Positions 9,339 to 16,993 of a stretch of DNA of 25,770 nt are shown here, one piece after another. The stretch comes from J061 sp003695725 [NCBI: Candidatus Schekmanbacteria bacterium] (lineage in GTDB: Bacteria > Schekmanbacteria > GWA2-38-11), in assembly GCA_003695725.1 (NCBI GenBank), contig RFHX01000341.1, positions 1-25,770 on the forward strand, read 5' to 3'. Both the position numbers and the translations under genes were made by a program. The stretch's first letter is position 1, and each line of letters starts with the position of its first letter. Below the pieces are notes generated by a model. The model did not search any database. It was not told where the DNA came from and worked only from the letters and a program-made list of their open reading frames with translations.

Positions 9339-9354
9339 TGCAAATCGCTTGCCA
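9339..9354 (-). promoter_or_regulatory. Sigma-54 (RpoN) -24/-12 promoter of the epimerase operon
   Basis: On the minus strand TGGCAAGCGATTTGCA matches the consensus TGGCACG-N4-TTGCA with exact GG-to-GC spacing; one base of the -24 block differs (A for C). The expected start point is near 9328, giving a leader of about 33 bases before the ATG at 9295. A second site of the same form lies at 20521-20536. Confidence 0.82.
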
Positions 9355-9461
9355 AAAAATCGGAGAAATAATAAAAAAAATTGATAAATTTAACTCATTG
9401 AAATATAAGGATATTTGCTATTCGGAGGAGATGGCTGCCCTTTTCAATGAAATTTTTAGTA

Positions 9462-9492
9462 GGAAAAGTTTGCCTTGCAAGGAAAAGTTTGC
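9462..9492. repeat. Direct repeats flanking a palindrome, possible activator site
   Basis: GGAAAAGTTTGC occurs at 9462-9473 and again at 9481-9492, with the perfect palindrome CCTTGCAAGG (9473-9482) bridging them. The block lies about 134-164 bases upstream of the predicted sigma-54 start near 9328, the usual distance for enhancer-binding protein sites. The rest of 9296-9560 holds no convincing gene. Confidence 0.45.
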
Positions 9493-9499
9493 AGGTATT

Positions 9500-9529
9500 A
9501 AAAAAGGGATACTCATTAAAAAGTATCCC
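9500..9529 (-). terminator. Intrinsic terminator of the large glycosyltransferase operon
   Basis: On the minus strand GGGATACT pairs with AGTATCCC over 8 perfect base pairs around an 8-base loop, followed by TTTTTT. It lies about 30 bases after the stop of the small helical protein gene and separates the two glycosylation operons. Confidence 0.92.
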
Positions 9530-9560
9530 CCGATTTGGATTGTTAAAGTATTTTCCTTAC

Positions 9561-10001
9561 TTAAATGAATTTCTTGACTGCTTTTAAATTGTTGTTCAAT
9601 GAAGAAATGAATGCTGTTAGTTCAAATTCCAGTAAATCAGCCATAAGTATCCAGTCTTCTTTTTGTTGAGCATCGAGGATTTCATTTACTGTTGTAAGAA
9701 ATTTTTGTTCTTCGTTAAAAATGATCTCTTTTGCTTTACTGAAATTATCTTCTTCCATATCGAACATTATCTTCAGGTCACTTAACAATTGCGAAATCAT
9801 CTGCAGGTCATCTATTACTGTTGCGAATTCTTCATTTGCAGCTTCCTCATTGCCCATTCTAAAATTGCCTGCAATGTTCATTATTCTGTCATTAGCACTG
9901 AAACAGAATTCTTCTGCTGATAGAATCGCCTGATTTGCAAGCTCATAAAGTTCTTCTTTTGTAATGATTTTTTCATTCTTACAGGCTTCAGATGTAGTCA
10001 T
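9561..10001 (-). CDS. Small helical protein of unknown function, last gene of the glycosylation operon
   Basis: I do not recognise the family. The protein has 146 residues, is acidic and looks entirely alpha-helical, with no signal peptide or membrane segment. The ATG at 10001 is chosen because GGAGG stands seven bases upstream; a TTG at 10028 would place this ribosome site inside the gene. The C-terminal part (LDAQQKEDWILMADLLEFEL, then ISSLNNNLKAVKKFI) looks like a helical hairpin that could bind a partner. It follows the second Maf-N/CgeB gene by 36 bases and is immediately followed by the operon terminator. Its place suggests a chaperone or scaffold for flagellin or for the glycosyltransferases; this is inference from position only. 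Confidence 0.75.
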   Translation of the reverse strand: MTTSEACKNEKIITKEELYELANQAILSAEEFCFSANDRIMNIAGNFRMGNEEAANEEFATVIDDLQMISQLLSDLKIMFDMEEDNFSKAKEIIFNEEQKFLTTVNEILDAQQKEDWILMADLLEFELTAFISSLNNNLKAVKKFI

Positions 10002-10037
10002 TTTTTTTCCTCCATTTAAATTAATCAATGTTTTTCT

Positions 10038-11864
10038 TTAGAGTAAATTTACATTTTTTTCTTCATATCCTTTAGAAAAGTAGACCTCTTGTTCTTTGAA
10101 TGCTTTTTTCATTTCTTCGACAAGAGTATGCATTCTCTTTTCATAGGAATGTTCATTCATCACTCGGTTGAATGCTTTTAAAGAAATTTTCTGCCTTTCT
10201 TTTTCATTTTTTATGTAGAACCTTATCAAATCAGGTATTTCGCCAGTCTCTTTGAAAGATACAAATTCGTCTTCATTGAAAAGTTCATATAAATCCGACT
10301 GATCGTCAGTGATTAGGAAAGAATTACAAGCGGCGCAATCAAATACTCTCTGATTCAAAGCTGAATTCATTTGAAAACTGGTGCAGTTGAGATTTATTTT
10401 TGTTCCATTGTAAACGAGTGCAAGTTCGCTATAATAATCAACTGAATTCCTTATCTTTCTATCATCAACTACATATTTCCATCCTTTATCACCATAGACA
10501 ACACCGCCTTCTTCAATGCCCTTTTTAACTACACTATGCCTGTATTTCATTGTCGTTTTCCAAGTGAGATATGCCGCGGCATTTATAAATGTGTCATTCT
10601 CACTCATTAATTCTGATAAATCGTTGCGCACTTTCTCCTTCATTATTTCTTCAATTGGCTTTTTATGATTAAGCAATTGGATATTGATGATTTCATCCTC
10701 GATCTTTTTTAACTTTTCTATTTCTTTTATCTTCTTTTGCCATTTCTTGACTGCATCGAACATTGAGTTTCCTACGAATGAAATATCTGAAACATATCTT
10801 TTTGGAATCTCTGTAAAAGGCATTGGTTTAAAAAGCTCTGTATCAGCGGCAAGAGGCAGATATGAAACATTACGAAAACCTTTATTTTTCATAGGATTGA
10901 TATAGGTTTTTTCCCACATAAAGATTTTACAGAAATCAGATACATTCTTTTTGTCGTCTTTTAGGGCATAAAAGGGATTGTCCACATACCAAACAGCAAA
11001 AGGAATCTTCATTGAAGAAAGAAGGGATGTAAGGGCTCCGTCCTCATCAAAGCCGAGATGATTGACCGTAAAAATAAAATCAGGTTTAATCTCAAATATA
11101 AGATTTAATAGTTTCTTTATAAATTTGTTTTGGTCTTTGAATTTGATGGGAAAAACATTATGCCCTAAAATCCTAAATGCCTTTATGCATTCAGCAACAG
11201 TAAAGTAAGACGAATCAAATACAATTATATTGAGATTTTGATTCTTAAACTTTTTATAATCGATTATCCTTCTTATTGGGGAGCTGTTCATTTTTATAAT
11301 TTCATCTTCAATTTCTTTGCAGAAATTTGCGCATATCTTTTTTGCCGAAGGATTAATATAAAGTCTCAATGCCTTGAAGCCCCTCTTCATCCTTACTTCA
11401 GCCACCTTTTTGACAACTTCCTTCGCATTCTTTGAAAGGATCAGATGAATATTATTTTGAGAAAGTATTTCTGAAAAATCATGAAGACTAAGAATCTTTT
11501 CCAATATTCTTTTATCGTATTCAATCCAAACTATCTCTTTTTCCATATTCTTCTCAACTAAAGATTCAATGATATATCCAGACCCCGATCCTACAATCAC
11601 CATTATTTCTTCATTTCCCATTTGAAGAAGGGAGGCACTGATACTTTCTCCTTCTCTGTTTGGGTCATAAGAGCTTGAGAGATTCATTTTTTCATCGTTG
11701 CCAAAAGTTACTGAAAGAATTGGCAGAGAATTTTTTGACAATAAGCATTCTAAATGGGCGATTCCCTGCAATTCACATTTACTTTTAGATGAGAGAATTT
11801 CATCATAGATGTATGGATCTCTTGTCTTTAATGCCTTTAGATTTTTTTCCAAAAAATTATTCAT
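10038..11864 (-). CDS. Maf N-terminal domain fused to CgeB-like glycosyltransferase (copy 2)
   Basis: A 608-residue predicted protein glycosyltransferase. Residues 1-190 resemble the N-terminal domain of Maf flagellin glycosyltransferases: the opening EKNLKALKTRDPYIYDEI, then SSYDPNREGE (64-73), the glycine-rich VGSGSGY (91-97) and IVWIEYD. The DUF115/MptE-like core that normally follows is not seen. Instead residues about 210-590 are a CgeB-type GT-B fold: PDFIFTVNH and AVWYVDNPF near 261-298, YLPLAADTELFKP, ISFVGNS (361-367), a nucleotide-sugar site around NQRVFDCAAC (504-513), and HSYEKRM. The start overlaps the stop of the upstream GT9 gene by four bases (ATGA). It is paralogous to the protein at 13585-15402. 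Probable target is flagellin, by analogy with Maf and by operon context; the sugar is unknown. Confidence 0.85.
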   Translation of the reverse strand: MNNFLEKNLKALKTRDPYIYDEILSSKSKCELQGIAHLECLLSKNSLPILSVTFGNDEKMNLSSSYDPNREGESISASLLQMGNEEIMVIVGSGSGYIIESLVEKNMEKEIVWIEYDKRILEKILSLHDFSEILSQNNIHLILSKNAKEVVKKVAEVRMKRGFKALRLYINPSAKKICANFCKEIEDEIIKMNSSPIRRIIDYKKFKNQNLNIIVFDSSYFTVAECIKAFRILGHNVFPIKFKDQNKFIKKLLNLIFEIKPDFIFTVNHLGFDEDGALTSLLSSMKIPFAVWYVDNPFYALKDDKKNVSDFCKIFMWEKTYINPMKNKGFRNVSYLPLAADTELFKPMPFTEIPKRYVSDISFVGNSMFDAVKKWQKKIKEIEKLKKIEDEIINIQLLNHKKPIEEIMKEKVRNDLSELMSENDTFINAAAYLTWKTTMKYRHSVVKKGIEEGGVVYGDKGWKYVVDDRKIRNSVDYYSELALVYNGTKINLNCTSFQMNSALNQRVFDCAACNSFLITDDQSDLYELFNEDEFVSFKETGEIPDLIRFYIKNEKERQKISLKAFNRVMNEHSYEKRMHTLVEEMKKAFKEQEVYFSKGYEEKNVNLL

Positions 11865-13588
11865 CTTATTACCTGAAAAGATATTTTTCCTTTTTTTGAA
11901 TTTTTTCTTTGAACGACTTCAGATGAAAATGTCTTGTAGATTACTTTTTTAAAAAATCGGCAGTTATTTTGGAGCTCTTCCATTAATGCTAAACATTTCC
12001 ATGAAACCTTTGTAGCTTCAGGGTCATCGATACTTTCTCGTTTCATTCTATAAACATCACATATTGGCAATAATTCTTCTGTTGCTAAAGAAAGGCGATA
12101 AATTTCGGCGTCGATTTCAGTCACTCTTTTTGCAAGAAGGGATATATCTGTGCTTACTGCATCTGGAGACTCTGTAAGAGCGCGAATGATTTTTTTTATT
12201 ATTTCCTTCCCTTCTTCTGCAAGTTCAATGATTTCATCGATTCTTTCAATTATTTTCTTTGATTCCTTCTCAACTATGAAATCATTCTCAAAATAGTATT
12301 TCCCGAACCTTACATCGATATTCGATTCCAAAGTTTCGTCGTGCTCTTTTCCAAAATAAACATATTCCCAAAATATTCTGTATATTTCCTTCCAAAAGAG
12401 AGTTTTATTCAGCGGCAGAGGAAATGGAGAAACAAATTCAAGAAATCCTTCACTGTCAAAGCGAGAATAGAATAAATTTGAATTTAAAAAGAGGGTTTTT
12501 GGTTTTTCATTTTTCATCTCTTCATATCCAAGCATTGCTTTTATCGTATAGATGACTTCCTCCGGCAGTACTGTTTCTTTGCAAATTTCATTTTTACATT
12601 TCACATTAAAACTGCATGGCGAACATTTAACATTTGTCTGAATTACATAATGTCCCTCTCCATAGGGGCCAGTTTCCGTATAATTTACCGGTCCAATCGA
12701 TATTTCAATAACCGGCACATTTACTGCGCTCGCAATGTGCATTGTCCCTGTATCATTGGTTATGAGCATTCTGCATCTGGAAATGAAGGCAGGTAGATTT
12801 TTCATTGTCGTTACCCCAGTTGCATCGATGATGTCTTCGCCTGCAATTTTTCTTATTTCCTCTGCGAGATGTGATTCTGCTGATGTTCCAAAAACTACGA
12901 TTTTTGCATCAATTATTTTTTTTATCTTTGAAGCAACTTGGGCAAAATTCTTAACAGGCCATTGTTTATGCGATTTGCTTGCGCCCGGTTGAAGTCCGAT
13001 GAGCAAATCGTCTTTTTTGACATTTTTGGCGGCATAGAAATTTTCAGCTTCAGCAATATCCTCATTATGAAGCTCAAGGAGTAAAGATTTTATAGAATTT
13101 TTTTTGCCTGTTGTGAGGAGATACATATCAACAAGATTAAAAGGATTGAATCTTCTATTGATTGCGGCATTGAAGAAATAAATCATCCAGTCATTCTTGA
13201 TTACCCTGAATCCATTGGGATCTACAGTTATCCCATTTTTATCATTGCAATCCAAGAGGGACATAAGAAATGCGCTCATTTTGGAATGGGTGAGATTGAT
13301 TATCTTTGAAAATCCTTTTCGATTCAGTGATTCGATTTTATTTTTTAAGTCTTTGTAGATTTCAATCAAATTTTTGTTGCTTTCTGAAATCGACTTTGCA
13401 ATTTCTTCAACATCGAATTTGATTATTTCATCTATAAAAGGGAGTCTTTCACAGATTGCCGCAAATTTGGAGTTTGCGAGCATTGTAATTCTTGAATCAG
13501 GGCTTTCTTTTTTAATCTCCTCCAAAAGCGGAGTTGATTGTAAAAGATCACCCATTCGAGCCAAATTTATTATGAGTATCTTTTTCAT
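11861..13588 (-). CDS. GT9 (heptosyltransferase-like) glycosyltransferase with C-terminal extension (copy 2)
   Basis: A 575-residue GT9 enzyme. The N-terminal ARMGDLLQSTPLL (10-22) is the family hallmark, followed by LIGLQPGAS...KQWP (196-211) and the donor-site motif NDTGTMHIA (278-286). A four-cysteine motif C322-x2-C325-x5-C331-x4-C336 follows TGPYGE. Typical heptosyltransferases are about 340-360 residues; here another 220 residues follow, mostly helical and of unknown function. The gene starts within the stop of the upstream Maf-N/CgeB gene (4-base ATGA overlap) and overlaps the next one in the same way. In LPS pathways GT9 enzymes add heptose; in the TibC-type family they modify proteins and use a cysteine metal finger. 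Position in a flagellar operon favours a protein or filament glycan target, but an LPS role is not excluded. Confidence 0.87.
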   Translation of the reverse strand: MKKILIINLARMGDLLQSTPLLEEIKKESPDSRITMLANSKFAAICERLPFIDEIIKFDVEEIAKSISESNKNLIEIYKDLKNKIESLNRKGFSKIINLTHSKMSAFLMSLLDCNDKNGITVDPNGFRVIKNDWMIYFFNAAINRRFNPFNLVDMYLLTTGKKNSIKSLLLELHNEDIAEAENFYAAKNVKKDDLLIGLQPGASKSHKQWPVKNFAQVASKIKKIIDAKIVVFGTSAESHLAEEIRKIAGEDIIDATGVTTMKNLPAFISRCRMLITNDTGTMHIASAVNVPVIEISIGPVNYTETGPYGEGHYVIQTNVKCSPCSFNVKCKNEICKETVLPEEVIYTIKAMLGYEEMKNEKPKTLFLNSNLFYSRFDSEGFLEFVSPFPLPLNKTLFWKEIYRIFWEYVYFGKEHDETLESNIDVRFGKYYFENDFIVEKESKKIIERIDEIIELAEEGKEIIKKIIRALTESPDAVSTDISLLAKRVTEIDAEIYRLSLATEELLPICDVYRMKRESIDDPEATKVSWKCLALMEELQNNCRFFKKVIYKTFSSEVVQRKNSKKGKISFQVIR

Positions 13589-15402
13589 CTTTGAGCAAAT
13601 TCATTCATCATTAAAAATATTTTTTCACTTTGAGAGAGTTTTCCCTCTCCTTTTTCAATTTCTCTTGCGATGTCTTTGATTGAAATGTGCGCATAATTCT
13701 TGAATTTCGATAAGATCTTTAGACATTCTTCATCATCTCCGCATTGCTTAACCAAATTTTTATATGAATTAATGTCAGTATCGGGCTTTTCAAGTTTTAT
13801 TCCCTTGCCGTTTGAGACGACCTTTAGTACTTCTTCCATTCTTTTCAAATAAGTGTGCTCAGAAATTGCCCTATTGCGGGATTTTAAAGAAATTGCCTTT
13901 CTTTCTTCTGGATGAGACAAGTAGTAATCTATCTTTTCTTTTAATTCATCGATATCAGTGAAGCATTCTATTTCTTCTCCAATTTCAAATTGTTCCTTCA
14001 GTAAACTTCTTTTATCAACAAGTTGAAATCCTCCACAGGCAGCAATTTCAAAGATTCTTGGATTCAAGAAATCCCCGTAGGGGTTTACACCGTCATGGTA
14101 TGTCGAGGAATGCAAATTGATATTGATTAAAGCGGCATTGTATATTTTGACGGTATCTTCTATTGAAATTCTTTCACCTTTTCTTTGAACAGTCTTTGCA
14201 TAAAATGGGTCTTCAAGAGGCCAATCGGTCCCCCATATTTTAAAATCGTAATCGGCAAGCTTCTTGAAAAAGATTCTGCGGTTGTAATAGCCAGCTCCCA
14301 TAAATGATATGTCAGACTTGAATTCGCGAATCTCTTCTTCGCTTAATTCTACAGGTTTATGAATTTCAGGGTCACATCCAGTAGGAAGATAGTGGTAATT
14401 CTTGACTCCTGCCGATGATAGGACTCGAAAAAAATCCCCTTTTTGGATGGTAAAGAAATAATCATAAGAAAGGGAAACATTGCGCCAGTAATCCATTAGT
14501 CTAAAATCTTCAACAAACCAGTAGCAAAGGGGAATCTTCAACGGTTTAATCCTATTTATCGCTGAAATGCTGATTGGAGATTGTGCAAGTGAAAATATGA
14601 GATTTGGCTGATTTTCAACTACATTCGATACAAATATTTCTTCAATGAGAGTTAAGAAAAGCCCCTTTAACTTTTCGTTATTTGTTTTATTCGAGGCGGC
14701 ATAATCAAGTTCTTTATAGAGAGGATAGAACTTACTCATATCAAAGCGCTGTACTCTGCATCCAATCTTTTCAAATGCACGGCTTGTATATTCTGCTACT
14801 GGATAAGAGCCGCCATAAAGAGGATAAGTTACCATAACCTTCAATCCTCTGAATTCATCAGAGTTGAAAGGCGTCAGTTTGCTGATGAGTTTTTCGACAT
14901 TTTCCTTTGAGAGGATTTTTTCAATAGGAGGATGAATATAAATAAGAGGATTATTCCCCGCGAGAAGATTTATTTCTTCTATAAACTTATTGGTCTCTTC
15001 TTCGTCAAGAGAAAATAAATTTGTTTTCTTTAGAATATTCGATTGATCACTGAAAGAAAAAACAGATTTCAAAATTCCACAGTTCTTTTCTATTACAATT
15101 ATCTTTTGAAATCCCTTTTTCAGAAATTCATTGATATGGTATCCGAATCCCATTCCAATGACTATCAATGATGAATAATTTTCAACATTCTTATTTTTCA
15201 GGAAATTATCAACTATTGACCTACTTTCACGCAACGGGTCATAGACGCTGTGATAAAGATAGCCATTTACTTTTAAAGTAGGCATTCCGTTTCTTGCATT
15301 GATGACTTCGCACTCTTTTGTTTCTTCTAATGTGAGTATTTTTTCTGCAAGGGGAAGCGAATTTCGTTTAAGCAGCTCTATATTTTGTTCAAATAAATCC
15401 AT
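13585..15402 (-). CDS. Maf N-terminal domain fused to CgeB-like glycosyltransferase (copy 1)
   Basis: A 605-residue paralogue of the protein at 10038-11864. Residues 1-180 look like the Maf N-terminal domain: FEQNIELLKRNSLPLAEKI, NGMPTLKV (38-45), HSVYDPLRES (51-60), VIGMGFGYHINEFLKKG (81-97) and IIVIEKN. Residues about 185-530 are a CgeB-type GT-B domain: VTYPLYGGSYPV, CYWFVEDF, PTGCDPEIHKP, ISFMGAGYYNRR (365-376), NPRIFEIAACGG (447-458) and HTYLKRM. The last 75 residues form a charged helical tail. The ATG at 15402 is preferred because GAGGAG lies just upstream; a TTG at 15414 would put that site inside the gene. It overlaps the upstream GT9 gene by 14 bases and the downstream one by 4. The Maf-like part suggests flagellin recognition (inference). 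Confidence 0.86.
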   Translation of the reverse strand: MDLFEQNIELLKRNSLPLAEKILTLEETKECEVINARNGMPTLKVNGYLYHSVYDPLRESRSIVDNFLKNKNVENYSSLIVIGMGFGYHINEFLKKGFQKIIVIEKNCGILKSVFSFSDQSNILKKTNLFSLDEEETNKFIEEINLLAGNNPLIYIHPPIEKILSKENVEKLISKLTPFNSDEFRGLKVMVTYPLYGGSYPVAEYTSRAFEKIGCRVQRFDMSKFYPLYKELDYAASNKTNNEKLKGLFLTLIEEIFVSNVVENQPNLIFSLAQSPISISAINRIKPLKIPLCYWFVEDFRLMDYWRNVSLSYDYFFTIQKGDFFRVLSSAGVKNYHYLPTGCDPEIHKPVELSEEEIREFKSDISFMGAGYYNRRIFFKKLADYDFKIWGTDWPLEDPFYAKTVQRKGERISIEDTVKIYNAALININLHSSTYHDGVNPYGDFLNPRIFEIAACGGFQLVDKRSLLKEQFEIGEEIECFTDIDELKEKIDYYLSHPEERKAISLKSRNRAISEHTYLKRMEEVLKVVSNGKGIKLEKPDTDINSYKNLVKQCGDDEECLKILSKFKNYAHISIKDIAREIEKGEGKLSQSEKIFLMMNEFAQR

Positions 15403-16975
15403 AATTCTCCTCAACTTGTATTTGGCAGTTTATAGTTAGCTTATAAAGGGCATTTGAAAAATTGTTATGAAAGAAGATTGCATCACTGTATGCATCAGAA
15501 AACTTATGTCTTTCGATATTTCGAAAAAAGAATCTTATTATGTGTGCAAGGGGATGAATGTTCTTCAATGAATTGATCCGTTCGTCGATATTGTCTATTT
15601 CAAAATGTGATTTCCATTGATGGGGAAGTGAAAGAAGGAGTTTTTTCCTGATTTTTACCAGATAATACAAATCGGTAATTCCTTTGTTGTAACTATTGTC
15701 GCTAAATATAAAGTTGATCTTGGAAATTTTATCTAAAAAAGGGTTTTTTGAATCAATGTTATTCATAATATAGAACCAAGTTAATCGTAATTCATCTGTT
15801 AGTTTATTTTCATAATTATGGACATTTCCAAACAATGGCTCACAAGTAATACCAAAGGAATCTTCTTCGGTTTTATAAATAGTTATGTCATTTGGAATGG
15901 TTGTCTCCTGAAGAATTGATTCGTTATTCGATAATATGGAAAGCGAAGTTTTATATACCAATTCTGGTGAGACGGAATTTAGGCATTCTCTATTTATGCA
16001 TTCAATGCTTTCCATACAGGGAGCACATTTCTTAAATGACTGAATAATGTAGTTGTCTTTTGTAAAAGGTCCTGTTTCAAAACAGAATGCCGGTCCAAAA
16101 AATAAGGCAAGTACAGTTGTATCCAAAGATGCTGCAAGATGCATCGTTCCTGTATCACATGTTATCACCAAGTCGGATTGGGAAAGAATTTCAGAAAGCT
16201 CTTTTACCGTCGTTTTGCCGGCTATGTTAACAATTCTTTCATTTTCTGCGGCAGACTGCTTTATTTTTTCAGCCCTTTCCCTCTCTTTTGCTGTCCCTGT
16301 GAGATAGATTTTTACTTTCTTATCATTGAGGAGCATTCTGCATAGCGCTGAAAAATAATTGTCTGGCCAAAATCTTTTTCTATGCCCTGTGGCTGTTTGG
16401 ATAGATATAGTTGTTTCATCATTTTTTCTTTGAGCTTTTTTTTCTTTAGCATTGTTGAAAAAATACCTCGATGGCATTTCAGATGAAATAATTGATCCGG
16501 CACTGTAAAGAAAAATGTCTGAAAGATTTATCCTGTTAAATCTTCTTGTAGAGGTTGATGTAAGTAGGTAATCCATCCATGGAGTCCCGTATATTGTTCG
16601 ACGGTCGTTTTGATAATAAAAGCCAAGTTTTTTTTGAGTGCTTATTGCATCGGCAATAAGACAGGAGAGAGATGAATAATTGAGATTTATAACTTTAGAG
16701 AAATTCATTGAAGAAAAACTTTGGACATATTTTTTCAGTATCTCATATTTCTCGAGTAGAGATATTTCATTCGATGTTGAAATTTCTGCTAAAGATTGAA
16801 TATCTATTGGAATTATTTCATCGACTGATTGGAAGAGATTTGCCAATTCTACAAGATTTTTATCTATAAAGACAGAAATGTGGAAGTTTTTATGCAGTGC
16901 ATTCAACAAAGGAAGACTCTGCAGAAGGTCTCCCATTCTTGCTATTTGTATAACTGCTATTTTTTCTTTATTCAT
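15389..16975 (-). CDS. GT9 (heptosyltransferase-like) glycosyltransferase with C-terminal extension (copy 1)
   Basis: A 528-residue GT9 enzyme, paralogous to the one at 11861-13588. It shows IARMGDLLQSLPLL (11-24), a donor-binding stretch SIQTATGHRKRFWP (191-204), CDTGTMHLA (273-281) and the same four-cysteine spacing C317-x2-C320-x5-C326-x4-C331 after TGPFTK. In place of the common QPGAS motif this copy has QTATG, a possible sign of a different donor. About 170 residues of mostly helical extension follow the GT9 core. The ATG lies 18 bases after the upstream stop with only a weak ribosome site, so translational coupling to the large upstream gene is likely. It is the first member of a GT9 plus Maf-N/CgeB pair that occurs twice in tandem. 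Donor sugar is unknown; heptose is a guess from the family. Confidence 0.86.
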   Translation of the reverse strand: MNKEKIAVIQIARMGDLLQSLPLLNALHKNFHISVFIDKNLVELANLFQSVDEIIPIDIQSLAEISTSNEISLLEKYEILKKYVQSFSSMNFSKVINLNYSSLSCLIADAISTQKKLGFYYQNDRRTIYGTPWMDYLLTSTSTRRFNRINLSDIFLYSAGSIISSEMPSRYFFNNAKEKKAQRKNDETTISIQTATGHRKRFWPDNYFSALCRMLLNDKKVKIYLTGTAKERERAEKIKQSAAENERIVNIAGKTTVKELSEILSQSDLVITCDTGTMHLAASLDTTVLALFFGPAFCFETGPFTKDNYIIQSFKKCAPCMESIECINRECLNSVSPELVYKTSLSILSNNESILQETTIPNDITIYKTEEDSFGITCEPLFGNVHNYENKLTDELRLTWFYIMNNIDSKNPFLDKISKINFIFSDNSYNKGITDLYYLVKIRKKLLLSLPHQWKSHFEIDNIDERINSLKNIHPLAHIIRFFFRNIERHKFSDAYSDAIFFHNNFSNALYKLTINCQIQVEENYGFI

Positions 16976-16993
16976 TCTAAAAAAATATAAACT

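Noticed and set aside
9296-9355. Upstream TTG start at 9355 for the epimerase
   Set aside because: The TTG is part of the -24 promoter element and would lie upstream of the transcript start; the NAD-binding fold begins correctly at the ATG at 9295.
9338-9568. A 76-codon open frame on the + strand across the intergenic region
   Set aside because: It runs through the minus-strand sigma-54 promoter and terminator, lacks a recognisable protein pattern and has no good ribosome site.
10002-10028. TTG start at 10028 for the small helical protein
   Set aside because: The ATG at 10001 has GGAGG at ideal spacing; the longer form would contain this ribosome site within the gene.
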